Shown: positions 25,630-34,877 of the stretch, in pieces
Position numbering within the stretch: the first letter of the stretch is position 1
How the letters are laid out: each line of letters starts with the position of its first letter
Source of the DNA: Hyphomicrobiales bacterium
GTDB lineage: Bacteria > Pseudomonadota > Alphaproteobacteria > Rhizobiales > Beijerinckiaceae
Assembly: GCA_019237205.1 (NCBI GenBank)
Contig: JAFAHO010000070.1
Coordinates: 1-63,904, forward strand
Direction: 5' to 3'
Length of the DNA stretch: 63,904 nucleotides
Position numbers and translations under genes: made by a program
Notes under the pieces: model-generated
What the model was told of the DNA's origin: nothing
What the model saw: the letters and a program-made list of their open reading frames with translations, nothing else
Databases searched by the model: none

Positions 25630-26905
25630 CAGGAGCGGCGCAGCGGCCGCGGCTCTTGTGGCGCTCGCTTTCGCGCTGTCGGGCGGAATGGCGCTCGGTC
25701 GCGCGAAAAGCGATCTTGTCTTCTACGCTTGCGCGGCGGCGCAAGCCGCCCTCGCCGCGTTCGGTGGGCGGTTCGCGGCTCGCCATGGCTCCTCTGTATT
25801 GGCGATCCTCGTTCTCGGCGCCGCGCTCCTTCGCCTCGCCTTCGTCACGCAGGCGCCGACGCTGTCGGGCGACGTCTACCGCTACATCTGGGACGGCCGG
25901 GTGATCGGCGCGGGCTTCAACCCCTACCTCCACGTTCCGGCCGATCCCGCGCTGATCGCGCTGCGCGACCCGGAGCAGTATGGACTGATCGACAAGCGCG
26001 ACTATGCGGTGACGATCTATCCACCCGTCGCGGAGGCGATCTTCGCGCTGGTGACGCGGATTTCGACGCGCGTTTCCGCGATGAAGCTCGCGATGGTTCT
26101 GTTCGAGGCGGCCGCCGTCTTCGCCGTTTTCCGGCTGGTCAGGCGCCTCAGCAAGAGCTACGGAGGACTGGTCGCCTACCTCCTGCATCCCGCGCCGATC
26201 TGGGAGATCGCCGGCAACGGCCACGTCGACGCGGCGATGCTCGCTTTCCTCTACGGCGCCTTCGCGATTGGCGGAGCGAATAGGCCCTTCGTCGCCGCGA
26301 TCCCGATGACGCTCGGGGCGCTAGCGAAGCCGACCGGCGCGCTCGGACTTCCCGCGCTCTGGCGCCCGTACCAGATGGGACTGCCGCTCTTCGTGCTGGC
26401 GATGGCCGCGGCTCTCTATCTGCCGTTCGCCGCCGCGGGGACGGGAATCATCGGCTTTCTGCCGCACTATCTCGAGGAGCAGGGCCTGACGAGCGGCGAG
26501 GGCGTCTTCTGGCTGGTGCTGCTCGGCAAGGGCGGCCTCCTCACGCCCGGGATGGCGCCGGCCTTTGCTGCGCTAGCGGGGCTGGCCCTTCTTGCGCTCG
26601 CGCTTTGGACCCGCCGGCGCGGGGCGGCCGACCTCGTCAGCGGACTCACGGGAACCGCGCTTTTGCTCGTCGCCTTTCTGATCGCGACGACGCCGACGCT
26701 CCCCTGGTACTTTCTGGCCGCCCTGCCGATGACGCCGCTCCTGGGCTTATGGAGCCCCTACGTTCTCGCGACCGGCGGGTTTCTCCTGTATGGGTTCCAG
26801 AGCGACGCGCCGCCCTTTTTCGGCCGATGGGCTCTCCTCATGGGGCTCGCGGTGGCGGCCGCGATCCGCGACCTGAGGCAAGTAACGAGGAAAAGCGCGG
26901 AATGA
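25619..26905 (+). CDS. Polytopic membrane glycosyltransferase (GT87/mannosyltransferase-like)
   Basis: A 428-residue inner-membrane protein with about ten to eleven helices. The loop SGDVYRYIWDGRVIGAGFNP holds the acidic and aromatic residues typical of polyprenyl-phosphate-sugar-dependent (GT-C) transferases, and YLLHPAPIWEIAGNGHVDA is another family motif. The likely start is TTG at 25619, overlapping the previous gene by 11 bases, with AAGG upstream. It ends ATGA-overlapped with the radical SAM gene. Confidence 0.8.
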   Translation: MTRDRSGAAAAALVALAFALSGGMALGRAKSDLVFYACAAAQAALAAFGGRFAARHGSSVLAILVLGAALLRLAFVTQAPTLSGDVYRYIWDGRVIGAGFNPYLHVPADPALIALRDPEQYGLIDKRDYAVTIYPPVAEAIFALVTRISTRVSAMKLAMVLFEAAAVFAVFRLVRRLSKSYGGLVAYLLHPAPIWEIAGNGHVDAAMLAFLYGAFAIGGANRPFVAAIPMTLGALAKPTGALGLPALWRPYQMGLPLFVLAMAAALYLPFAAAGTGIIGFLPHYLEEQGLTSGEGVFWLVLLGKGGLLTPGMAPAFAALAGLALLALALWTRRRGAADLVSGLTGTALLLVAFLIATTPTLPWYFLAALPMTPLLGLWSPYVLATGGFLLYGFQSDAPPFFGRWALLMGLAVAAAIRDLRQVTRKSAE

Positions 26906-27987
26906 AGCTCGAGCTCGGAGCCGCCCGGTCGGGGCAGGCCGCCGCGATCGACCCACGGCGCTACCACGAGGCCGCCGATCCGAAGCGCCCGCCGATCGCC
27001 GAACGCCCGCCGGTTTGCCTCTATTTCGAGGTGACGAACCGCTGCAATCTTCTCTGCACGACCTGCCCGCGCACCTATGAGGCGCTCGAGCCACCGGCCG
27101 ACATGACATGGGACCTCTTCACCCGCATCGTCGGCCAGGTTCCCGATCTCGCGCGCGCGGTCCTGCACGGCGTCGGCGAGCCGATGCTGGTCAAGAGTTT
27201 GCCCGCGATGGTCCGCCATCTCAAGGAGCGCGGCGTCTATGTGCTGTTCAACACCAACGGCACGGCGCTCTCCGAGCGTAACGGGCGGGCGCTGATCGAC
27301 GCGCGGCTCGACGAATTGCGCGTCTCGCTGGACGCGGCGACACGCGAAAAATTCCGCATCGTGCGCGGCGTTGACGTGTTCAACCGGATCCTGAAGAACA
27401 TCCGCCGGTTTCGCGCTTTGCAGGTGCGCGAGGGGGCCGCTTCGCCCTTCGTTTCACTATGGCTTACGGGCGTCAAGGAAACGATTGCCGAGCTGCCCGC
27501 CTTCGTGCGCCTCGCCGCCGACATTGGCGTCGGCGAGGTCTATCTCCAGCGCCTTGTCTATTTCGACGCCGATCCGGTCGGCCTTGCACGGCCCAACCAG
27601 ACGCTGTTCGAATGCCTTGAGAAGGACGAGGCGGAGATCCTTGCCGAAGCTGAGGCCGAGGCCCGTCGCCTTGGCATCACGTTCTCGGCCTCGGGCGCCG
27701 CCTCGGAGCCCGGCATGAGTCTGACGTCTACGACGCGCGAGAACCCCTGGTCGCTCTGCGGTCGGCCATGGACGTTGATGTATTTCACCGCGAACGGACG
27801 GGCGCTGCCGTGCTGCATCGCCCCCTTCGCACAGCACGGCTACGGGAACTACACGCTCGGCGACGTGACCTCGGAGCCGCTCGACGCGATCTGGAACGGC
27901 GCCCGCTATCAAGCGTTTCGCACGGCCCTCCAGTCGGACCGGCCGTCGCGCGTCTGCGGAAGCTGCGGCTTACGCTGGAGCCTGTGA
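26902..27987 (+). CDS. Radical SAM protein with SPASM-type C-terminus
   Basis: A 361-residue enzyme. The cluster motif CNLLCTTC (CxxxCxxC) is near residues 50-57. LHGVGEPML is the usual GGE-like SAM-binding motif. The C-terminal cysteines (SLCGRPWT, ALPCCIAPF, SRVCGSCGLRW) indicate SPASM-type auxiliary cluster binding. Substrate unknown; the neighbouring glycosyltransferases suggest a lipid-linked sugar or a small modified product. The start overlaps the previous stop (ATGA). Confidence 0.87.
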   Translation: MKLELGAARSGQAAAIDPRRYHEAADPKRPPIAERPPVCLYFEVTNRCNLLCTTCPRTYEALEPPADMTWDLFTRIVGQVPDLARAVLHGVGEPMLVKSLPAMVRHLKERGVYVLFNTNGTALSERNGRALIDARLDELRVSLDAATREKFRIVRGVDVFNRILKNIRRFRALQVREGAASPFVSLWLTGVKETIAELPAFVRLAADIGVGEVYLQRLVYFDADPVGLARPNQTLFECLEKDEAEILAEAEAEARRLGITFSASGAASEPGMSLTSTTRENPWSLCGRPWTLMYFTANGRALPCCIAPFAQHGYGNYTLGDVTSEPLDAIWNGARYQAFRTALQSDRPSRVCGSCGLRWSL

Positions 27988-27990
27988 GCC

Positions 27991-28716
27991 ATGCGGATCG
28001 ACGACGCCGAGGCCGTCGTCGCGGTCGTCATTCCCTGCCTCGACGAAGAGGCTGCGATTGGGGGACTCGTGGACGCCCTCGCAACGAAGGGCGTCGACGA
28101 GGCGATCGTCGTTGACGGCGGCTCGCGCGACCACACGGTCGAAAGAGCGAGGGCAGCCGGGGCAAAGGTCGTCGTAGAGAAGCGCCGCGGCTATGGCCGC
28201 GCGTGCGCGGCGGGCGCCGCCGCTGCGGCGCCCGAAGCTGCGATCATCGGCTTCATGGACGGCGACGGCTCGGACGATCCGGCCTTCGCCCCCGACGTCA
28301 TCGGCCCGGTCCTGAGGGGCGAGGTCGACTTCTGCATGGGCTCGCGGCTCGGAAGAGGCGGCGACCCAGATGCGCTGAGGATCCAACAGCGCGTGGCCGG
28401 CCTCCTCGCGGGGCTTCTCATTCGCGCGGCCTACGGCGTCCGCTTCACCGACATGTCGCCCTTCCGCGCGATACGGCGCGACAAGCTGCAAGCGCTCGGC
28501 ATGACCGATGCGACCTACGGCTGGAATCTCGAGATGCAGATGCGAGTCGCGGCGCGCAAGCTCAGAGTCCGCGAGGTCCCCGTCGACTGCCGACGAAGAA
28601 TCGGCGGCGAATCCAAGGTCTCCGGCAATCTCAGAGCCGCGCTGCCGGCCGCCCTTGCGATCGTCCGCGTCTTTCTACGACTTGCCGCGACGCTGCGCGC
28701 CGAGCGCGTCAGGTAA
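27991..28716 (+). CDS. Glycosyltransferase family 2
   Basis: A 241-residue GT-A enzyme. VVAVVIPCLDEEAAIGGLVD and AIVVDGGSRDHTVERA are the nucleotide-sugar binding elements, and FMDGDGSDDP is the metal-binding DxD. It resembles dolichyl-phosphate-sugar synthases without a membrane anchor. It starts three bases after the radical SAM gene and could supply the polyprenyl-phosphate sugar used by the membrane transferase. Its end overlaps the convergent DoxX-like gene by eight bases. Confidence 0.88.
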   Translation: MRIDDAEAVVAVVIPCLDEEAAIGGLVDALATKGVDEAIVVDGGSRDHTVERARAAGAKVVVEKRRGYGRACAAGAAAAAPEAAIIGFMDGDGSDDPAFAPDVIGPVLRGEVDFCMGSRLGRGGDPDALRIQQRVAGLLAGLLIRAAYGVRFTDMSPFRAIRRDKLQALGMTDATYGWNLEMQMRVAARKLRVREVPVDCRRRIGGESKVSGNLRAALPAALAIVRVFLRLAATLRAERVR

Positions 28717-29371
28717 GGAAGCGGATAAGGGCGCCGAGTCCGCGCCGATCGCGCACCGAGGCGACGTTGCGCCTGAGCCACGCGTCGGCCCCGAGCGAAC
28801 GGCCCGCGGCGAGCACCGCGAAGGTTCCGCAGAGCAGGATCAGGAACATGTAGCTCCACGGCCATTCTTCCGGATCGCCAGGGCGCTGATTATAGATGCC
28901 GAACCAGAGATTGACCGTGAACAGCGCCGCGGCGAGACCGGCGATGCGCATGAAGAGACCGAGCATCAGCGCGATCGCAAAGCCGAGCTCGGCGAAATAG
29001 ACGAGCGGATTGACGATGTCGAAATTCGGCAGGATCACGTCGGTCACGAAGGCGCGGTGCGCCTCGAAGGCAGCGCGCCCGGCCATTTGCTGAGTCCAGT
29101 ACCAGAGGCCGTTTTGATGCCCGAAGGGCAGCTTCCACAGCGTCCCCTGAAACCACATGCAGCCGATCAGAAGGCGCGAGAACCAGAGCCAGAGCGCGGT
29201 TCCGTTGCGCTGCGCGGGATCGTTCCGCCAGTTGTCGACGGCGAGCCAGAGGCTGCCGGCGACGAGCGCGTAAAACAAGAGCAAGATGAGGTACTTCCAC
29301 AGCCCAAGCGCATTGAAGTCGCCGGTGTTCGCCGTGAGGAAGCTGAAGGCGTCGGTAATCGGATTCGTCAT
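28709..29371 (-). CDS. DoxX-like membrane protein
   Basis: A 220-residue inner-membrane protein with four to five helices. FSRLLIGCMWFQGTLWKLPF and NPLVYFAELGFAIALMLGLF match the DoxX/terminal-oxidase-subunit-like family. These are linked to quinol oxidation or redox homeostasis, but the role of this type is uncertain. It is transcribed towards the GT2 gene. Confidence 0.8.
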   Translation of the reverse strand: MTNPITDAFSFLTANTGDFNALGLWKYLILLLFYALVAGSLWLAVDNWRNDPAQRNGTALWLWFSRLLIGCMWFQGTLWKLPFGHQNGLWYWTQQMAGRAAFEAHRAFVTDVILPNFDIVNPLVYFAELGFAIALMLGLFMRIAGLAAALFTVNLWFGIYNQRPGDPEEWPWSYMFLILLCGTFAVLAAGRSLGADAWLRRNVASVRDRRGLGALIRFLT

Positions 29372-29440
29372 TTGAGCGCGCCCCTATCGAACTGGCACGT
29401 TGGATCGACTATCTGCCGTTCGAAGCCGCTCGGCAATTGT

Positions 29441-29715
29441 CTAGAGGAGCCGGCGACTTGTGGGCCGTGACGCCAGAGATGAAGCGCCACCGAAGACGGG
29501 ACCCCCTTGCGGATTGTCCGTTTCATGGCGGTTGCGCGCCAAGCCAAGCGTGACGTGGGCGAAGCACAGAACGGCCTTCCCGCGAGCCCGGGCAAACGCG
29601 CAGAGCGCGGCGGCCTCCATCTCGACGGCAAGAATGCCCTTAGCGCGCCGCCTCGATGGCGTGCTCAGTTTCGCTGTAAGGCGCGTCGGTGGTCCAGGTC
29701 GCTCCGCGCTCCAGG
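29441..29715 (-). pseudogene. Nucleoside phosphorylase remnant (C-terminal part, frameshifted)
   Basis: The frame TWTTDAPYSETEHAIEAAR meets a TAA, and one phase over AKGILAVEMEAAALCAFARA continues with GKAVLCFAHVT. Together they match the C-terminal third of the PNP/uridine phosphorylase family. The N-terminal two thirds are absent; the LacI gene end lies there instead. The gap 29372-29744 holds nothing else. Confidence 0.75.
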
Positions 29716-29744
29716 CTGCAACGGGTTCATGTGTGCATCGCAGC

Positions 29745-30806
29745 TTACGCAATCGAGCGATTGACGCTCTCTCCAGGACTGAATTCCACGGGCATCTTGT
29801 ATTGCACCCGTGCGCGCGCAAGTTTTGTGGCGGTCGCTTCTTCCGGCTCTCGATCGGTCCCCGCCGCAGCAATCTCGGTCGTGACCGCGTGCGCGAGCCG
29901 CTCCCCGATCTCGGTCCAATTCGTTTGGTAGGTCGTCAGCGTCGGAATGAGATATTCCGCGCGAGCCTCCGGCAGGAGGCCGAGGATGGAAATGTCTTGG
30001 CCTGGCCGCAGACCCACTTCGTTGAGTCGTCGATAGAGCGCGACCGCGTGCATGGATTCGCTGACGAGAACCGCTGTCGGCCTCGGATCCGCCCCTAGCA
30101 GCGCGTCCGCGGCGTCGAGACCGCCGCGCTCGCCCGACGGGCGGCGAACGTCCCAACAGTCGTCGACCGGAAGGCCGCGCGTCCGCATCGCACGCCGGTA
30201 GCCGGTCGCGACGAGATCGAGATAGTTCCGGCTAAGGTCCGGCAGCGCCAGCCCGATCCGCCGGTGCCCGAGCGCGACGAGGCGCTCGACCGCGCCCTCG
30301 ACCGCCGCCTCGAAATCGGGATCGACCCACGCGTGGCGCGCGGACCTTCGCGTGCGCCCGAACGCGACGAACGGTTTCGCGAGCTTCCCGAGATAGTCGA
30401 CCCTCGGATCGACGCCCTCCGTGTCCGCGATGATCAGCGCGTCGGCGAGGCCGCGCTCGGTCACCCGGCGCAGGGGGCCAAGGCGGTCGTTGCCGCCGCT
30501 CTCCAGAAAGATCGCAAGGTCGAGACCGTGCTCGCCGAGCCGGCGCTTCAACCCGTCGAGGACGGAGAGGAACACGGTATTGATGAGGGTGTTGTCCGAG
30601 CCGCTGGGGACGATCATCGCGATGAGATCGGTCCGGCCGCGCCGCAGGCTCCGTCCTGACTGATTGGGGGAATAACCGAGCTTGGCCGCCGCTTCCCGCA
30701 CGCGCTGGCGCGTCAGCGGGTTGACGTCGGCGCGGTCGTTCAGCGCGCGCGACACCGTGCCGATTGAAATGTCGAGATGCCGGGCGAGGTCGCGAATTCC
30801 GATCAA
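29745..30806 (-). CDS. LacI-family transcriptional regulator
   Basis: A 353-residue repressor. The N-terminal helix-turn-helix and hinge read IGIRDLARHLDISIGTVSRA then LNDRADVNPLTRQRVREAAA. The rest is a periplasmic-binding-protein-like sensor for a sugar. I take TTG at 30806, which places the helix-turn-helix at residue 3; an ATG at 30875 would add 23 residues. It is divergent from the sugar operon. The perfect palindrome at 30923-30936 between them is its probable operator. Confidence 0.88.
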   Translation of the reverse strand: MIGIRDLARHLDISIGTVSRALNDRADVNPLTRQRVREAAAKLGYSPNQSGRSLRRGRTDLIAMIVPSGSDNTLINTVFLSVLDGLKRRLGEHGLDLAIFLESGGNDRLGPLRRVTERGLADALIIADTEGVDPRVDYLGKLAKPFVAFGRTRRSARHAWVDPDFEAAVEGAVERLVALGHRRIGLALPDLSRNYLDLVATGYRRAMRTRGLPVDDCWDVRRPSGERGGLDAADALLGADPRPTAVLVSESMHAVALYRRLNEVGLRPGQDISILGLLPEARAEYLIPTLTTYQTNWTEIGERLAHAVTTEIAAAGTDREPEEATATKLARARVQYKMPVEFSPGESVNRSIA

Positions 30807-30922
30807 GGCGTTGCGCCATCCAGAGCCGACGGGACATTTCGATTCGGGACGGCTTCGCCCGACCGGCGCCGTCATAGAAGCGCACGCCCGCGCTTGACAA
30901 GGCAGACGACCGCCTCTACCGT

Positions 30923-30936
30923 CGTAAACGTTTACG
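30923..30936. promoter_or_regulatory. Putative LacI-family operator
   Basis: CGTAAACGTTTACG is a perfect 14-base palindrome with a central CG, the standard shape of LacI/PurR-type operators. It lies 44 bases before the oxidoreductase start and in the intergenic region of the divergent regulator, so it could control both directions. Confidence 0.8.
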
Positions 30937-30980
30937 GCGGCGGCCGCAATGACGATCATGGGTCCGGGAAAGAAACGTCG

Positions 30981-32009
30981 ATGGAGCTGAAGGCCGCGCT
31001 CATCGGGTGTGGCGCAATGAGCCGGGCCTGGCTGCAGGCCGCCGCGAGGATCCCCGATTTGCGCATTGTCGGCCTGGCCGACCTCGACGCCGAACGCGCC
31101 AAACGGCGCGCCGCAGAATTCTCGCTGAAAGATCCTGTCGTCGCCGGCGACATTCACGCGCTCATCGCCGAGAGCCGCCCGGACCTCCTCTTCGATGTTG
31201 TTGTGCCTTCGGCCCGGCATCAGGTTGTTTCTGCGGGGCTTGCGGCAGGCTGCCATGTTCTCAGCGAAAAGCCGATGGCCGAGACGCTCGCGGACGCGCG
31301 CGACCTTGTCGCCCGCGCGAAAGCCGCAGGGCGCATCCACGCCGTCGTGCAAAACCGTCGCTACGTGGAGGGCGTGCGCCGCATCGCGCGGGCGGTTCGC
31401 TCGGGCGCGATCGGCGCGATCACCAGCGTTCATGCGGATTTCTTCCTCGCGCCGCACTTCGGCGGCTTTCGCGAGGAGATGGATCATGTGCTGTTGCTCG
31501 ACATGGCGATCCACGGCTTCGACGCCCTGCGCTGCATGACAGGACTGGCCGCGTCGGGCGTCTATTGCCGCGAGTGGAACCCGCCGCAGTCGTGGTATCG
31601 ACAGGGCTCTTCGGCGGCGGCGATCTTCGAACTCGAGAACGGCGCCGTCTTCGTCTATCGCGGCTCGTGGTGCGCGCAAGGGGCGCCCACGTCGTGGGAA
31701 TGCGCGTGGCGCTTCGTCGGCGCGAAAGGCGCGCTGACTTGGGACGGTTCCGATCAGATCCGGATCGAGATCTTGGGATCGGGCGAACGCAGGGGACTCT
31801 TCGACCCGGTGACCCCGGTCGAGCCCCCGCCGCTCGCGCCGGAGGACCGGGTCGACGGGCATTTCGGCGTTCTTTCGGATTTCGTTTCGGCCGTCCGGTT
31901 GGGGAGCGAACCGGAAACCGTCGGGCGCGACAACATTCGCTCGCTCGCCATGGTGCTCGGCGCCATCGAGAGCGCCGATGCGGGCCGGCGGGTGGACATC
32001 GTGATTTAG
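30981..32009 (+). CDS. Gfo/Idh/MocA family oxidoreductase
   Basis: A 342-residue NAD(P)-dependent oxidoreductase of sugars or inositol. The Rossmann motif is ALIGCGAMSRAWL and the EKP motif is HVLSEKPMAETL. The later DMAIHGFDALRCM holds the conserved aspartate and histidine of the active site. First gene of the LacI-controlled operon; the isomerase follows 11 bases later. Confidence 0.9.
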   Translation: MELKAALIGCGAMSRAWLQAAARIPDLRIVGLADLDAERAKRRAAEFSLKDPVVAGDIHALIAESRPDLLFDVVVPSARHQVVSAGLAAGCHVLSEKPMAETLADARDLVARAKAAGRIHAVVQNRRYVEGVRRIARAVRSGAIGAITSVHADFFLAPHFGGFREEMDHVLLLDMAIHGFDALRCMTGLAASGVYCREWNPPQSWYRQGSSAAAIFELENGAVFVYRGSWCAQGAPTSWECAWRFVGAKGALTWDGSDQIRIEILGSGERRGLFDPVTPVEPPPLAPEDRVDGHFGVLSDFVSAVRLGSEPETVGRDNIRSLAMVLGAIESADAGRRVDIVI

Positions 32010-32020
32010 ATGGGACGTCA

Positions 32021-32920
32021 ATGAGAGCGGTGCTCGACATCCGCATCGGAACAATGATCCGCGCCAATGCGCCGGATCCGCCTGCGTATGTGCGTCAGAT
32101 CGTCGGACTTGGCTTCGAGAGCATCGAGCCGTTCTTCTGGCAGACGATGAACAAGGACCTGCCAAGGCTGGCGAAGGAGCTTCGCGAGGCGATCGGCGAC
32201 GCCGACGCGACGATCGATACGCTGGGCATGTTCGGCAATCCGCTCGAGGATGGCGATCTCGATCGGCAAACACTCGCCGGATGGGAAGCGCTGATCGACA
32301 ATGCGCACCATTTCGGCGCGCGGACGATCGCGGGCTTCACGGGTCGCGTGCGAGGCCAGCCGATCGAGGCCAGCCTGCCGCAGTTCAAGAAGGTCTGGTG
32401 CGAACTGGCGCGCCGTGCTGCCGACAAGGGCGTGCGGCTCGCGTTCGAAAATTGCGCGATGGACGGCAACTGGGCGAGCGGCGACTGGAACATCGCCCAT
32501 AATCCCGACGCTTGGGAGCTCATGTTCGACGCGGTCCCGAACGACAATCTCGGGCTGGAGTGGGAGCCTTGCCACCAACTCGTCTATTTGATCGACCCCG
32601 TGCCGCAGATCCGCAAATGGGCCCCAAAATTTTTTCATGTTCACGGGAAGGACGCCACCGTGCGCTGGGACGTCGTTCGCGAGCATGGCGTGTTCGGAAA
32701 ATATCCGTTCGTCCAGATGCGCACGCCGGGCTTTGGCGACACCGACTGGACGCGCGTCATCAGCGAACTCAGGCTTGCCGGTTATGTGGGATCAATCGAC
32801 ATCGAGGGCTGGCACGACCCGGTCTATCGGGAGGAACTGGAGATGACGGGCCAGGTCCGCGCTCTGGACTACCTTAAGCAGTGCCGGGGCGGCGCGCGCT
32901 TCGTCGCAAATCCGGCATGA
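32021..32920 (+). CDS. Sugar phosphate isomerase/epimerase (xylose-isomerase-like TIM barrel)
   Basis: A 299-residue AP_endonuc_2-type TIM barrel. Metal-binding candidates are in LAFENCAMDG, LGLEWEPCHQ, KFFHVHGKDA and GSIDIEGWHDP. Such enzymes isomerise sugars or keto-inositols. It pairs with the Gfo/Idh enzyme upstream, a common combination in sugar or cyclitol catabolism. The ATG at 32021 is chosen; the frame is open far upstream only as a shadow of the previous gene. Confidence 0.88.
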   Translation: MRAVLDIRIGTMIRANAPDPPAYVRQIVGLGFESIEPFFWQTMNKDLPRLAKELREAIGDADATIDTLGMFGNPLEDGDLDRQTLAGWEALIDNAHHFGARTIAGFTGRVRGQPIEASLPQFKKVWCELARRAADKGVRLAFENCAMDGNWASGDWNIAHNPDAWELMFDAVPNDNLGLEWEPCHQLVYLIDPVPQIRKWAPKFFHVHGKDATVRWDVVREHGVFGKYPFVQMRTPGFGDTDWTRVISELRLAGYVGSIDIEGWHDPVYREELEMTGQVRALDYLKQCRGGARFVANPA

Positions 32921-32999
32921 ATGACAACTTCACCGCCGGTCGAAAGAAAGCGGCCGGCAAACAGCGGCGTGAGGCCGAAATGGAAATGGGAGGAGTGAG

Positions 33000-34010
33000 A
33001 TGAAGCGGTGCCTGAATTCGGGTTGGCGCGGCTCGACTGCGCTGGTTCTAGCCGTTGCGACCCTGCTTGGCGCGGCCGGCATAGCCGACGCCGCGGCGTT
33101 GCGCGACAAATGGTGCAGCAAGGTGCACCTGCGCTTCTTTGTCGGCGGCGCCGAGGGCGACGCCTTCGGCACCATCGTCTTCAACGGCGCGCGACAGGCC
33201 GCTGCCGACACCGGCGCTCAAGTCGACTACGTCTTTTCCGGCTGGGCCAACGAAAAGATGACCCAGCAGTTGCGCGAGGCGGTCGCCGCCCATCCCGACG
33301 GCATCGCTATGATGGGCCATCCGGGCGAGGCGGCCATCCTCCCGCTGGCGCAACAAGCCGCCAAGCAAGGCATCAAGATGATGTACCAGAACGTGCCGGT
33401 GCCGGCCGCGGTCGACAAGGTCGGCGGCGGCTATATCGGCGCGCAGCAGGCGCCGCAGGGCCATGCGCTGGGCGTTGAAATCTTGCGCCGGTTCGGACTC
33501 AAGTCCGGGGATCTGGCGATTGTGATCCTGGCCTCCGCCGACGTTATCCGCAACGCGCGCGAAGAGGGCACCGCCAAGGCGCTCGAGGAAGGCGGGGTCA
33601 AGGTGGTCCGCCTCGCCAGCGTGCCGGAATGGGCGGCCGATCCCAACCTCGCCATTCCCGTCATCACCGCGACCCTCCAGGCCAATCCGACCGCCAAGGC
33701 GATCGTCTATCCCGGCGGCCAGCAACTCGGAAACGCCGCAACCTACATGAAGGCCGCCGGCAAGAAGCCGGGCGAGGTCATCAATATCGGGTTTGACACC
33801 AGCCCGCAGATCGTCGAGGCGTTCAAGGACGGATGGGTGCAGCTGACCGCCGACCAGCAGCCGTTCCAGCAGGGCTATCTGCCGATCCTGAGCCTCTGCG
33901 AGCAGATCGTCTACGGCCTCGCGCCGATCAACGTCGATACGGGGGCGGGCTTCGTCACCCCTGAAAATTACAAGACGGTCGCGGACCTCGCGACCGAGGG
34001 TCTGCGGTAA
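33000..34010 (+). CDS. Sugar ABC transporter substrate-binding protein
   Basis: A 336-residue periplasmic binding protein of the RbsB-like Peripla_BP_4 type. The signal peptide ends around GIADAAA (residue ~33). KMTQQLREAVAAHPDGIAMM and KAIVYPGGQQLGNAATYM match the sugar-binding lobes. GGAGGAG precedes the ATG. It is followed by a strong hairpin and then the ATPase and permease genes. Confidence 0.88.
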   Translation: MKRCLNSGWRGSTALVLAVATLLGAAGIADAAALRDKWCSKVHLRFFVGGAEGDAFGTIVFNGARQAAADTGAQVDYVFSGWANEKMTQQLREAVAAHPDGIAMMGHPGEAAILPLAQQAAKQGIKMMYQNVPVPAAVDKVGGGYIGAQQAPQGHALGVEILRRFGLKSGDLAIVILASADVIRNAREEGTAKALEEGGVKVVRLASVPEWAADPNLAIPVITATLQANPTAKAIVYPGGQQLGNAATYMKAAGKKPGEVINIGFDTSPQIVEAFKDGWVQLTADQQPFQQGYLPILSLCEQIVYGLAPINVDTGAGFVTPENYKTVADLATEGLR

Positions 34011-34022
34011 GCCAGCGGTCCC

Positions 34023-34052
34023 GCCGGCGCGCTTTCGCGGAAGCGCGCCGGC
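34023..34052 (+). other. Intercistronic hairpin, 12-bp perfect stem
   Basis: GCCGGCGCGCTT pairs fully with AAGCGCGCCGGC around the loop TCGCGG. It follows the binding-protein stop by 12 bases and has no T-run, so it is more likely to stabilise the upstream mRNA or attenuate transcription than to stop it. This would raise binding-protein levels above the membrane parts. Confidence 0.7.
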
Positions 34053-34079
34053 ATTCGTCGAGCTCGGGGAACGCACGCG

Positions 34080-34873
<794 letters not shown>

Positions 34874-34877
<4 letters not shown>

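Noticed and set aside
29745..32273. 842-codon minus-strand frame extending the LacI gene upstream
   Set aside because: The extension runs antisense through the Gfo/Idh gene and the operator; only the last 353 codons match LacI.
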